Shown piece after piece: positions 44,007 through 51,309 of a stretch of 55,482 nucleotides of DNA. The notes under the pieces are model-generated. The model was not told the DNA's origin. It ran no database searches and saw nothing but the letters and a program-made list of their open reading frames with translations. The stretch is from Elusimicrobia bacterium GWD2_63_28 (GTDB taxonomy: Bacteria > Elusimicrobiota > Elusimicrobia > Elusimicrobiales > UBA9959), in contig MGUI01000044.1 in the NCBI GenBank assembly GCA_001799895.1, positions 1 through 55,482 of the forward strand, written 5' to 3'. The position numbers and the translations under genes were made by a program. Within the stretch, counting starts at the first letter, position 1. Each line of letters begins with the position of its first letter.

Positions 44007-44300
44007 ATGCCACAGCTCCGTAAAAAAGCAAAAGCTAAAAAAATTTCCTGCTGGACCGTCTACATAGTGCGCTGCGCCAACGGTTCGCTGTATACCGGCA
44101 TAACCAATGACCTGGCGGCGCGCCTGGCCGCCCATAATTCCGGCCGGGGCGCCAAATACACCGCCGCCTTCGGCCCGGTGGCGCTGGTGTGGAAACGCCG
44201 CAAGAAAGACCGCTCGGAGGCCTCGAAACTTGAAGCGGCCATAAAGCGGCTTACCCGGAGTGGGAAAGACGGACTGATAGCCAAACGGAGGAGAATATGA
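44007..44300 (+). CDS. GIY-YIG domain protein (UvrC-type endonuclease fold)
   Basis: This 97-residue protein of the COG2827 type has the signature W-T-V-Y-I-V-R-C-A-N-G-S-L-Y-T-G-I-T-N-D-L, then R-L-x-x-H-N and GAKYTAAFGPVALVW, with a downstream K-L-E-A-A-I-K. Ten basic residues precede the domain. The family acts on DNA in some members, but the role of most is unsettled. It overlaps the next gene by ATGA. Confidence 0.88.
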   Translation: MPQLRKKAKAKKISCWTVYIVRCANGSLYTGITNDLAARLAAHNSGRGAKYTAAFGPVALVWKRRKKDRSEASKLEAAIKRLTRSGKDGLIAKRRRI

Positions 44301-44842
44301 CCAATAAAAGACTGAAGGCCGTAAATTCTGAAGCCGATATTCCCAAGGCTCTGCGGGGAACGCCTTTTGCGGACCTGCTGTTGTATCACAACCTGGGCAA
44401 ACCCTTTAAAAATTACAGCGACGCCCGCCTGCTGGCCTGTATGTGCATGGACAACCGCAAGCAGCTGCGCATTCCCGACAACTTCGCCTACATCCTTCGT
44501 ACCGGCGGAGGAAATATCCGCTACAGCGAGTTCAAGATCTCCTACGCCGTAGGAGTGGGCGGGGTGCGCCACGTGGTGATGATCGGCCACGATAACTGCG
44601 GCATGGCCAACCTTTTCTCCAAGAAGGAGGCCTTCATAAGGGGCCTTATTAAAAATGCGGGCTGGACCCGCAAACGGGCCAAGGACTACTTCGTTACCTA
44701 CGCCCCTCTCTTCGAGATCGGCAACGAGATCGATTTTGTGGAGGCGGAGGCCCGGCGCCTGAACTTCAAATACCCGAAGGTAAAGGTGCTGCCTATGTAT
44801 TACCGCCTGGCCGACAGCAAGCTCTACCTGATAAGGAAATAG
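44297..44842 (+). CDS. Beta-carbonic-anhydrase-like protein
   Basis: The 181-residue protein carries the beta-CA zinc site: Cys50 and the Asp52-Arg54 dyad in CMCMDNR, then His98 and Cys101 in MIGHDNCGM. The connecting YILRTGGGNIRYSEFKIS matches the family R-x-A-G-G region, though Thr-Gly replaces Asn-Ala. It would hydrate CO2 if the site is active. The C-terminus is short and shaped like the single-domain type. Family identity is likely; activity is not proven. Confidence 0.78.
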   Translation: MTNKRLKAVNSEADIPKALRGTPFADLLLYHNLGKPFKNYSDARLLACMCMDNRKQLRIPDNFAYILRTGGGNIRYSEFKISYAVGVGGVRHVVMIGHDNCGMANLFSKKEAFIRGLIKNAGWTRKRAKDYFVTYAPLFEIGNEIDFVEAEARRLNFKYPKVKVLPMYYRLADSKLYLIRK

Positions 44843-44853
44843 CCGCGAAAAGG

Positions 44854-44936
44854 GGGACGCTGCTTAGTTTTTGAGTTGTTGCTGACAATGGCGGGGTGCC
44901 TTGCTGGTAAATAACTCAAAAACTAAGCAGCGTCCC
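44854..44936. repeat. REP-like hairpin element with perfect 24-bp arms (element A)
   Basis: The arm at 44854-44877 (begins GGGACGCTGCTTAG) is repeated inverted at 44913-44936 with a 35-nt loop. AAAAGG precedes it. It occupies most of the 176-bp gap between the carbonic-anhydrase-like gene and glmU. Its outer end matches that of the element at 53364-53477. It might also act as a terminator, but arm length and similarity point to a dispersed repeat. Confidence 0.85.
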
Positions 44937-45018
44937 TGTTTCCATGCGGGCCCGCCTTTTTAGTAGAATTTAAGCGTAGTCCTTCCGGTCCTTTATTTTC
45001 TCGGTTATTACTGCAACT

Positions 45019-46413
45019 ATGCCAAAGAATAAAAATTTCGCGGCGGTGGTACTGGCGGCCGGCCTCGGCACCAGGATGAAATCCGACCTGCCGAAGGTAT
45101 TGCATTACCTCGGCGACATGTCCCTGGCCGAGCGCGCCATACGCAAGGCGGCGACCCTCGACCCTGAAAAGATCATAGTGATAACCGGCCACAAGGCCGA
45201 GCTGGTGGAAGCCGAGCTCCTGAAGAAGCTGCCCGCCGAGCTTTCCGCCAAAACCATCTTTGTGCGCCAGCAGCTGCTGAAGGGCAGCGGCCGCGCGGTG
45301 CAGGAGGCCATGGGCCTTATCCGCCGCCACGCCCACGCGCTGGTGCTCTGCGGCGACGCCCCGCTGTTCCGCGTCGAGACGGTCAGGCGGATGCTCAACC
45401 AGTATTTCCGCGGCCTGCCGGACTGCCTGGTGATGACGGCCGACCTGGACCACCCGGGCTCTTACGGCCGCATAAAGCGCAACCACGCCGGCGACGTGGC
45501 GGCCATAGTGGAAGCCGCCGACGCCGACGAGTGGGAGCGGGCCATAAAAGAGGTCAACTCCGGCACTTATTTCTTCAATGTCAAAGCCCTGGAAAAGGCG
45601 ATACGCAACCTTAAGAAGAAAGGCTCCAAGGGCGAGTATTACCTGACCGACGCCGTGGAGAACATCATAACCGCCGGCGGCAAGGCCGCCGCCTTCAAGC
45701 TCTCGGACGCCACCGAGATGACCGGCATAAACTCCCGCGCGGACCTGGCCGCCGCCTACGCCATGCTGTGCCGCCGCAAGGCCGCCGACCTGATGGCCTC
45801 CGGCGTGACCGTGGTGGACCCGGCCAATACTTATATAGAAGAGAGCGCCGTCATCGGGCGCGACACCGTAGTGTTTCCCGGCGTTTTCATAAAGGGCAAT
45901 ACCGTCATAGGCAAGGGCTGCAAAATAGGCCCGGCCGGCGTGATAGAGGACTGCGTCATAGACGACGGCGCCGCCGTGAAATATTCCTGCGCGCTGGAGA
46001 AAAGCCGCGTGCGCGCGGGCGCCATCGTCGGGCCTTTCGCCCGCCTGCGCCCGCTCTCCGACATCGGCCCGGGAGCCGAGATAGGAAATTTCGCGGAAGT
46101 CAAAAAGTCGCGCATAGGGCGCGGCTCCAAGATGCACCACCACAGCTACGTCGGCGACACCGAGATGGGGGAGAAGGTCAACATCGGCGCCGGCACCATA
46201 ACCTGCAATTACGACGGTAAGAACAAGAACAGGACGGTAATAGGGGCCGGCGCTTTCATCGGCTCCAACACCAATTTGGTGGCCCCGGTGAACATAGGTT
46301 CGGGGGCTTACACGGCCGCCGGTTCTACTATAACGGAGGACGTCCCGGGCGGCACGCTGGCCATAGCGCGCGCCCGGCAGGTGGTTAAGCAGCTTAAAAA
46401 AAGGACCAAATGA
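45019..46413 (+). CDS. glmU: Bifunctional GlcN-1-P acetyltransferase / GlcNAc-1-P uridyltransferase
   Basis: GlmU carries out the last two steps to UDP-GlcNAc. The 464-residue protein has the pyrophosphorylase motif VVLAAGLGTRMKSDLPKVLH, CGDAPLF and later NSGTYFF. A left-handed beta-helix of hexapeptide repeats (about 255-450) includes NFAEVKKSRIGRGSKMHHHS, YVGDTEMGEKVNIGAG and NYDGKNKNRTVIG. It overlaps prs by ATGA. The region 44937-45018 before it contains no clear promoter. Confidence 0.96.
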   Translation: MPKNKNFAAVVLAAGLGTRMKSDLPKVLHYLGDMSLAERAIRKAATLDPEKIIVITGHKAELVEAELLKKLPAELSAKTIFVRQQLLKGSGRAVQEAMGLIRRHAHALVLCGDAPLFRVETVRRMLNQYFRGLPDCLVMTADLDHPGSYGRIKRNHAGDVAAIVEAADADEWERAIKEVNSGTYFFNVKALEKAIRNLKKKGSKGEYYLTDAVENIITAGGKAAAFKLSDATEMTGINSRADLAAAYAMLCRRKAADLMASGVTVVDPANTYIEESAVIGRDTVVFPGVFIKGNTVIGKGCKIGPAGVIEDCVIDDGAAVKYSCALEKSRVRAGAIVGPFARLRPLSDIGPGAEIGNFAEVKKSRIGRGSKMHHHSYVGDTEMGEKVNIGAGTITCNYDGKNKNRTVIGAGAFIGSNTNLVAPVNIGSGAYTAAGSTITEDVPGGTLAIARARQVVKQLKKRTK

Positions 46414-47363
46414 CTCCCGAACTGAGGAAGAGGGGTACCTTCAAGATCTTCAGCGGCAACGCCAACCCGGAGCTGGCCAGGAAGATCTGCGACATCATGG
46501 GCGTGCCGCTGTCCGCGGCCAAGATCAGCCGCTTCGCCGACGGCGAGACCGACGCCCACATCCTCGAGAGCGTGCGCGGCGAGGACTGTTACGTGGTGCA
46601 GCCCACCTGCCCGCCGGTCAACGACAATTTGATGGAGCTCCTCATCATGACCGACGCGCTGCGGCGCGCCTCGGCCGGCCGCATCACCGCGGTCATGCCT
46701 TATTACGGCTACGCGCGCGCCGACCGCAAGCCGGCCCCCCGCGTGGCCATCACCGCCAAGCTGGTGGCGAACCTGCTGACCGAGGCCGGGGTCAACCGCG
46801 TGATCACGCTGGACCTGCACGCCGCCCAGATCCAGGGCTTCTTCGACATCCCGCTGGACCACCTCTACTCCCGCCCGGCTATCCTGGAATATATAAAGAA
46901 CCGCAATTTCGAGAACACCGTGGTGGTGTCGCCCGATGTGGGCAGCGTGGAGCGCGCGCGCTCCTTCGCCAAGCGCCTCGACATGGGCCTGGTCATCATC
47001 GACAAGCGCCGCCCGCGCCCCAACGAGGCCGTGGTCTACAATATCATCGGCGATGTGAAGGGCAAGACCTGCTTCATCTTCGACGACCTGGTGGACACCG
47101 CGGGCACCCTCTGCATGGTGGCCCAGTCCATAAAAGAGCAGGGCGCGGCCAAGGTGATAGCCGCCGCCACCCACGGGGTGCTCTCCCGGGACGCCATAGA
47201 GAGGATAGATAAATCCCCCATAGAAGAGATGATTTTGAGCGATACTATTCCCGTAAACGCCTCAAAAAGTGCTAAAATAAAGATAGTATCCGTGGCGCCG
47301 CTCCTTGCGGAGGCCATTAAGCGCAATCACATGGGCGAGTCCATAAGCGAACTTTTCAAGTGA
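46410..47363 (+). CDS. prs: Ribose-phosphate pyrophosphokinase (PRPP synthetase)
   Basis: This enzyme makes PRPP from ribose-5-phosphate and ATP. The 317-residue protein has FSGNANPELA, RFADGETDAHI, YYGYARADRK, LDLHAAQIQGFFDIP and the PRPP loop FDDLVDTAGTL, all conserved. Its product is used by hpt in this window. It overlaps glmU by ATGA, and rplY follows 38 nt later. Confidence 0.96.
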   Translation: MTPELRKRGTFKIFSGNANPELARKICDIMGVPLSAAKISRFADGETDAHILESVRGEDCYVVQPTCPPVNDNLMELLIMTDALRRASAGRITAVMPYYGYARADRKPAPRVAITAKLVANLLTEAGVNRVITLDLHAAQIQGFFDIPLDHLYSRPAILEYIKNRNFENTVVVSPDVGSVERARSFAKRLDMGLVIIDKRRPRPNEAVVYNIIGDVKGKTCFIFDDLVDTAGTLCMVAQSIKEQGAAKVIAAATHGVLSRDAIERIDKSPIEEMILSDTIPVNASKSAKIKIVSVAPLLAEAIKRNHMGESISELFK

Positions 47364-47401
47364 TTTTCGCGGGTATGTAATTCAGCAGGAGGAACAGCTG
47401 C

Positions 47402-48130
47402 ATGCAACAGATCAAAATTTCCGCCGAATCGCGCGAGAGCGCCGGCAAGCGCGGCACGCTCAGCGCCTTCAGGGCCGGCGGCCGCATCCCCGCCGTCATT
47501 TACGGCCTGGAGAAGAAGCCCGTGAACGTCACCGTGGACGAGAAGGCGATAACCGCCCTCATCCGGAAGGACCCGAACGCCATCATCACCATCAGCTACC
47601 AGGGCGGCGAGGACGTGGTCATCATAAAGGCCATACAGCGCCACCCGGTTACCGACAAGTACCGCCATTTCGACTTCCAGCGCATCTCGCTGACCGAGAA
47701 GATCAAGGTAAAGGTGCACCTGAAGCTCGTCGGCGAATGCGTCGGCGCCAAGGTGGAAGGCGGCCTCGTGGAGCACACGATGCGCGAGCTGAACATCTCC
47801 TGCCTGCCGACCGAGATCCCGCACGAGATCGAGCTGGACGTCACTGACCTCCACCTGAACCACTCGCTGCGCGTAAAAGATATAAAGCCCGGCAAGTTCG
47901 ACCTGCTGGACGCTCCGGAGCAGATCCTGGTCAGCGTGACCGCTCCGAAGGAAGAGAAGGTTGAGACTCCCGCCGCCGGGGCCGAGGCCGCCACACCCGA
48001 AGTTGTGGGCGCCAAGGGCAAGAAGGAAGAGGGCGCCGAGGGCGCCGCTCCCGCCGCCGGCGCGAAGGCCGCGCCCGGTGCGAAGCCCGCAGCGGGCGGA
48101 GACAAGAAAGCGGAAGCTCCCAAGAAGTAA
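47402..48130 (+). CDS. rplY: 50S ribosomal protein bL25 (CTC/TL5 form)
   Basis: bL25 binds 5S rRNA. The 242-residue long form has the L25 N-terminal domain (KRGTLSAFRAGGRIPAVIYG), the second TL5 beta domain (about 95-185, HTMRELNISCLPTEIPHEIE) and a low-complexity Ala/Glu/Lys/Pro tail (about 186-242). AGGAGG at 47387-47392 is well placed. The glmU-prs-rplY-pth order is common in bacteria. Confidence 0.95.
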   Translation: MQQIKISAESRESAGKRGTLSAFRAGGRIPAVIYGLEKKPVNVTVDEKAITALIRKDPNAIITISYQGGEDVVIIKAIQRHPVTDKYRHFDFQRISLTEKIKVKVHLKLVGECVGAKVEGGLVEHTMRELNISCLPTEIPHEIELDVTDLHLNHSLRVKDIKPGKFDLLDAPEQILVSVTAPKEEKVETPAAGAEAATPEVVGAKGKKEEGAEGAAPAAGAKAAPGAKPAAGGDKKAEAPKK

Positions 48131-48146
48131 CGGGGAGCCGCGACAC

Positions 48147-48195
48147 GGGAGCAGGAGTTGGACTTTTAACGTTCGGCTTCTGCTCCCTGTCTTTT
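48147..48195 (+). terminator. Probable terminator or attenuator between rplY and pth
   Basis: GGGAGCAGGAG (48147-48157) pairs with CTTCTGCTCCC (48177-48187) with one G-T pair and a 19-nt loop, followed by TGTCTTTT. Confidence 0.6.
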
Positions 48196-48238
48196 ATAGG
48201 CGCGCGGCCGCGCGCGGGACGGGTAACGGGGTTCAGGC

Positions 48239-48823
48239 GTGAACGACAACATACAACTGGCGGCCCTGCTGGGCAATCCCGGTCCGGAGTACGAGCGGAC
48301 CAGGCACAATATCGGCTTCATGCTGGCCGACCTGGCCGCCTCGCGCCTGGCTCCGGGCGCGCGCTGGCGCGACTGGAAGGGGATCGGCCTCTACCTGGAG
48401 TTCGAAGCCGGCGGCTGCCGCCGCTTCCTGCTGAAGCCGCAGACGTACATGAACCTTTCAGGGCAGGCCGTAGCCAGCCTTGGCGGCTTCTACAAGGTGC
48501 CGCCGCCGGCCATCATAGCGGTTTACGACGACCTGGCGCTGCCCTTCGGCAAGCTGCGCCTGCGCAAGGATGGTTCGGCCGGCTCGCATAACGGCATGGC
48601 GTCCGTGATCTCCGCGGTGGGCCCCTCCCTGCCTCGCCTGCGCCTGGGGATAGGCCCCCGGCCTCCGCACATTGAGGGCAAGAATTTCGTGCTGTCCAAG
48701 TTTTCCAAAGAAGAGGGGGGGCGGCTGCCGGAGTTCCTCGACCGGGCCTGCGACGCGCTTGTGGCGGCGTTCAGGGACGGCGTGGTGACGGCGATGAACC
48801 GCTACAACAATGACGGAGATTAA
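48239..48823 (+). CDS. pth: Peptidyl-tRNA hydrolase
   Basis: Pth frees tRNA from stalled peptidyl-tRNA. The 194-residue protein starts with GTG at 48239 and has LLGNPGPEYERTRHNIGFML with the catalytic His, then KPQTYMNLSG and VYDDLALPFGKLRLRKDGSAGSHNG split across the conserved loop. The family fit is complete. It overlaps the next small gene by 14 nt. Confidence 0.95.
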   Translation: MNDNIQLAALLGNPGPEYERTRHNIGFMLADLAASRLAPGARWRDWKGIGLYLEFEAGGCRRFLLKPQTYMNLSGQAVASLGGFYKVPPPAIIAVYDDLALPFGKLRLRKDGSAGSHNGMASVISAVGPSLPRLRLGIGPRPPHIEGKNFVLSKFSKEEGGRLPEFLDRACDALVAAFRDGVVTAMNRYNNDGD

Positions 48824-49040
48824 CCCGTACCTTAAGATCTTTTTCGGGCTGCTTTTCCTGCTGCTGGGGCTGGGCTACATCTACCGGCCCGGCATAATCG
48901 AGAGGGTTAACCGGCTTATCCGGGAAACCTTCCTCAACGATTCCTATGTGGCGCTGCACCGCAAGAACTGGGGCTTCCTGCTGCTGCTGATCGGCTCCGT
49001 GCTGGTTTACATGGGCTTTTCCCGTCTGCGCGGCTGGTAG
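48810..49040 (+). CDS. Small two-helix membrane protein
   Basis: The 76-residue protein has two predicted membrane helices (about 9-25 and 52-70) joined by a basic, amphipathic loop (IIERVNRLIRETFLND). No family is recognised. The start lies inside the pth coding region, so it is translationally coupled to pth. It ends a transcription unit ahead of the promoter at 49109-49136. Confidence 0.65.
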   Translation: MTEINPYLKIFFGLLFLLLGLGYIYRPGIIERVNRLIRETFLNDSYVALHRKNWGFLLLLIGSVLVYMGFSRLRGW

Positions 49041-49108
49041 GACTTTTGTGATATTTGCGGTTTTTGTCATGGGCCAAAGGGCCTACGGCGGGACTGTTCC
49101 AAATGCCC

Positions 49109-49136
49109 TTGGTTTTTGCGGAAGGTGTTGTATAAT
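49109..49136 (+). promoter_or_regulatory. Promoter with perfect -10 for the 57-codon gene
   Basis: TTGGTT (49109-49114), a 16-nt spacer and TATAAT (49131-49136) predict a start near 49143. The leader of about 100 nt (49143-49246) contains a possible GGGAAG/CTTCCC stem and a CAGCCC-GGGG-GGGCTG hairpin (49207-49222) just ahead of the ribosome-binding site. Confidence 0.6.
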
Positions 49137-49246
49137 ATCAGCGGGGGGAAGAAGATCCGAACATATTAAGGTCCGCTTCCCGGTAAAAAAAGTGTCGTTT
49201 TTGTACCAGCCCGGGGGGGCTGTAACATACAGCGGAGGTGAGGGGT

Positions 49247-49420
49247 ATGACTTGGGAAGAAATCGGCAGGAAGTACGAGCAGGATGTTAAGACGGAGAAG
49301 TCCGAAAAGAGGCTGCCCAAACTTGAAAAGAACTGGGACAGCCTGCTGAAGTCCACCGATAAACTGGTCTGGCTTTTCTCGCTGTCCAACAGCGGGCGGG
49401 CGCAGTTCAAAAAGCAGTAA
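49247..49420 (+). CDS. 57-residue highly charged small protein
   Basis: This short cytosolic protein (MTWEEIGRKYEQDVKTEKSE at the start) is mainly helical and charged, with a hydrophobic patch VWLFSLSNSG near the C-terminus. No family is recognised. A strong GGAGGTGAGG Shine-Dalgarno, its own promoter and a strong terminator all argue that it is real. A GTG at 49238 could add three residues. Confidence 0.65.
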   Translation: MTWEEIGRKYEQDVKTEKSEKRLPKLEKNWDSLLKSTDKLVWLFSLSNSGRAQFKKQ

Positions 49421-49438
49421 ACCAAAGTTGGCAGAGAG

Positions 49439-49470
49439 ACCCGGGGCGCGAAAGCGGCCCCGGGTTTTTT
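49439..49470 (+). terminator. Strong rho-independent terminator
   Basis: ACCCGGGGC (49439-49447) pairs with GCCCCGGGT (49457-49465). The loop holds a GAAA tetraloop closed by GC pairs, and six T residues follow. It also separates this unit from the convergent signalling operon. Confidence 0.92.
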
Positions 49471-49480
49471 ACGCCTTCCT

Positions 49481-50851
49481 TCACTTGCCGCCGGGCCGGC
49501 CCTTCTCCAGGAGTTCCCGCAGCCGCAGTTCCGATTCCTTTAGCTGGCTTACATCCGACCAGGAGCCGGTTATTTCGTCCGGCCTGCCGGGCGAGACCTT
49601 GAGCTGGCTGTGCACCCAGGCATAACCGCTGCCGTCCTTTTTCATCACCCTGAAATCCTGTATGAGCCCGCCGGTTTTCAGCAGCCCGGCCTGCTCTTTC
49701 CTCACCCGGTCCCTGTCTTCGGGGTGCAGGGCGTTCTCCATCAGGCCGGGGGAAAGCAGTTCATCGGCGTCGTAGCCGAGCATGTCCCTTGAATTACCGC
49801 TCACCCACTGCGGGACCAGCCTGCCGCTGACCAGGCGCAGGGTGAACAGGATCACGGGCGCGGCTTCCATGATCCTGGCCAGCTGCGTGGCGGTGCGCTC
49901 AAGGGCGGCCTTAGCGGAACTCTTCTCCTCCTCCGAGGAAATGGCTTCTATGGCGAGGGAAATATCGCTCTGGATCTCGCGGAGCAGGCTGAGCTCGTCT
50001 TCTGAGAAAGCGTTTTTTGCGGCGGAATATACGTTCAAAACGCCGAAGACCTCTTTCTTGTCGCGCAGCGGCACCGCCGCGGCGGAGAGGCAGCCCGCGC
50101 GCCGGGCCTTGTCCCGCAGCGCGGCGGGCGCTTCGGTTTCTAGGTCCCGGAACACCGCTATCGGTCCCGGCCGCGCCGCGGCCGCAGCCCCCAGATTGCA
50201 CAGCTTTGCCGCCGCCGATTTTATCTCCTCCGGGCCGCCGCCCGCGCCGCGGCTGCAGAGCAGCGTCATCCCGTCGGTATACCTGTCGGGGCAGCCGACG
50301 CAGACCAGCCTGAACCCGCCGTCCTCGGCAAGGATCCCGCATACCTGGTTCAGCAGCTTTTCCCTGTCCTTGAGCTGGGCCGAGGCCTGGTTGACCCTGG
50401 CGAGGATGGTGTAAAGGCGCAGGTTTTTTGCGGTGCTCTCCTGGGCGGCGCGGAGCTGGCGCTTGAGCGAGATCTTGTCCAGCGCTTTTTTTACGGAGGG
50501 CAGCAGGATGTCCAGGAAATCGGCGTTCTTGATTATGTAGTCGATAGCGCCGGCCTTCATGGTGTCCACCGCGACCCGCTCGTCGCCGCGCCCCGTGATT
50601 ATTATGAAGGGTGGGATCTGTCTGCCGGTCTTGTTCAGCTCCGCGATCAGCTGCAGCGCGCTGCCGCCAGGCAGGGAATAGTCCAGCAGCAGCAGCTCCG
50701 GCGGGGCTTCGGAGATGGACCTTATCGCGTCCTGCGCGCTGTAGGCCTTGCGGACCTCCAGCCCCAGGGGGGCCAGGTGCTGGGACTCGAGCTCGCAGGT
50801 GCCGCGGTCGTCCTCGGCCAGCAGTATGTGCGCCGGTTTTGAGGCGGGCAT
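49481..50851 (-). CDS. REC-GAF-PAS response regulator without an output domain
   Basis: The 456-residue soluble protein has a receiver domain (Asp57 in LLLLDYSLPGG), a coiled linker, a GAF domain (about 165-305, RAGCLSAAAVPLRDKKEVFG) and a PAS domain with PAC tail (about 335-440, ISLKV-like HSQLKVSPGRPDEITGSWSD). It ends in a short helix. No kinase, cyclase or DNA-binding domain is present, so it may act by protein contacts or be a phosphate sink. It starts one base after the Rcp1-like gene and ends the cluster. Confidence 0.88.
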   Translation of the reverse strand: MPASKPAHILLAEDDRGTCELESQHLAPLGLEVRKAYSAQDAIRSISEAPPELLLLDYSLPGGSALQLIAELNKTGRQIPPFIIITGRGDERVAVDTMKAGAIDYIIKNADFLDILLPSVKKALDKISLKRQLRAAQESTAKNLRLYTILARVNQASAQLKDREKLLNQVCGILAEDGGFRLVCVGCPDRYTDGMTLLCSRGAGGGPEEIKSAAAKLCNLGAAAAARPGPIAVFRDLETEAPAALRDKARRAGCLSAAAVPLRDKKEVFGVLNVYSAAKNAFSEDELSLLREIQSDISLAIEAISSEEEKSSAKAALERTATQLARIMEAAPVILFTLRLVSGRLVPQWVSGNSRDMLGYDADELLSPGLMENALHPEDRDRVRKEQAGLLKTGGLIQDFRVMKKDGSGYAWVHSQLKVSPGRPDEITGSWSDVSQLKESELRLRELLEKGRPGGK

Positions 50852-50852
50852 G

Positions 50853-51299
50853 TCAGTCGTCCCACGCCTTCTTGAGCGGGCCGACCTTCACCACCATGAG
50901 GAAGAGGCCCAGCCTGCGGATGACCTCGGAGAATTTCTCGAACTCTACCGGCTTGGTCAGGTAATTGTTGCAGCCCAGCCCGTAGCACAGGTCTATCTCC
51001 TTCGGGTCGTCAGTGGTGGTCAGCATTATGACGGGCATGTTCCTGAGGCGGGGGTCCTGCTTAATCCGGCGCAGCACCTCCACCCCGTCGAGGCGGGGCA
51101 TGCGTATGTCCAGCAGCAGCAGATAGCTTTCGCCGTTCTCCGCCCTGCCGGAAATGAAATCCCAGGCCGCCTGGCCGTCCCCGAATCTCAGCAGGGGATT
51201 TTTTACGCCGCATTCCTCGAACCGCTCCTGCACCAGCAGGGCGTGCCCGTCGTCGTCCTCGGCAAGCAGGATCGTCATCGATTTCGTTTCATTGTCCAC
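50853..51299 (-). CDS. Rcp1-like single-domain response regulator
   Basis: This 148-residue receiver is of the Rcp1 type that pairs with phytochrome-like or PAS/GAF kinases. It has ILLAEDDDGHALL, phospho-acceptor Asp64 (LLLLDIRMPRLDG), VIMLTTTDDP and YLTKPVEFEKF. The start is GTG at 51299, fixed by AAGGAGG just upstream. It lies 10 nt after the PocR kinase gene and one base before the REC-GAF-PAS gene. Confidence 0.93.
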   Translation of the reverse strand: MDNETKSMTILLAEDDDGHALLVQERFEECGVKNPLLRFGDGQAAWDFISGRAENGESYLLLLDIRMPRLDGVEVLRRIKQDPRLRNMPVIMLTTTDDPKEIDLCYGLGCNNYLTKPVEFEKFSEVIRRLGLFLMVVKVGPLKKAWDD

Positions 51300-51309
51300 G
51301 CTATCCTCC

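Noticed and set aside
44007..44300. Homing endonuclease of a mobile intron
   Set aside because: The GIY-YIG protein is a short stand-alone COG2827 type. No intron or interrupted gene surrounds it.
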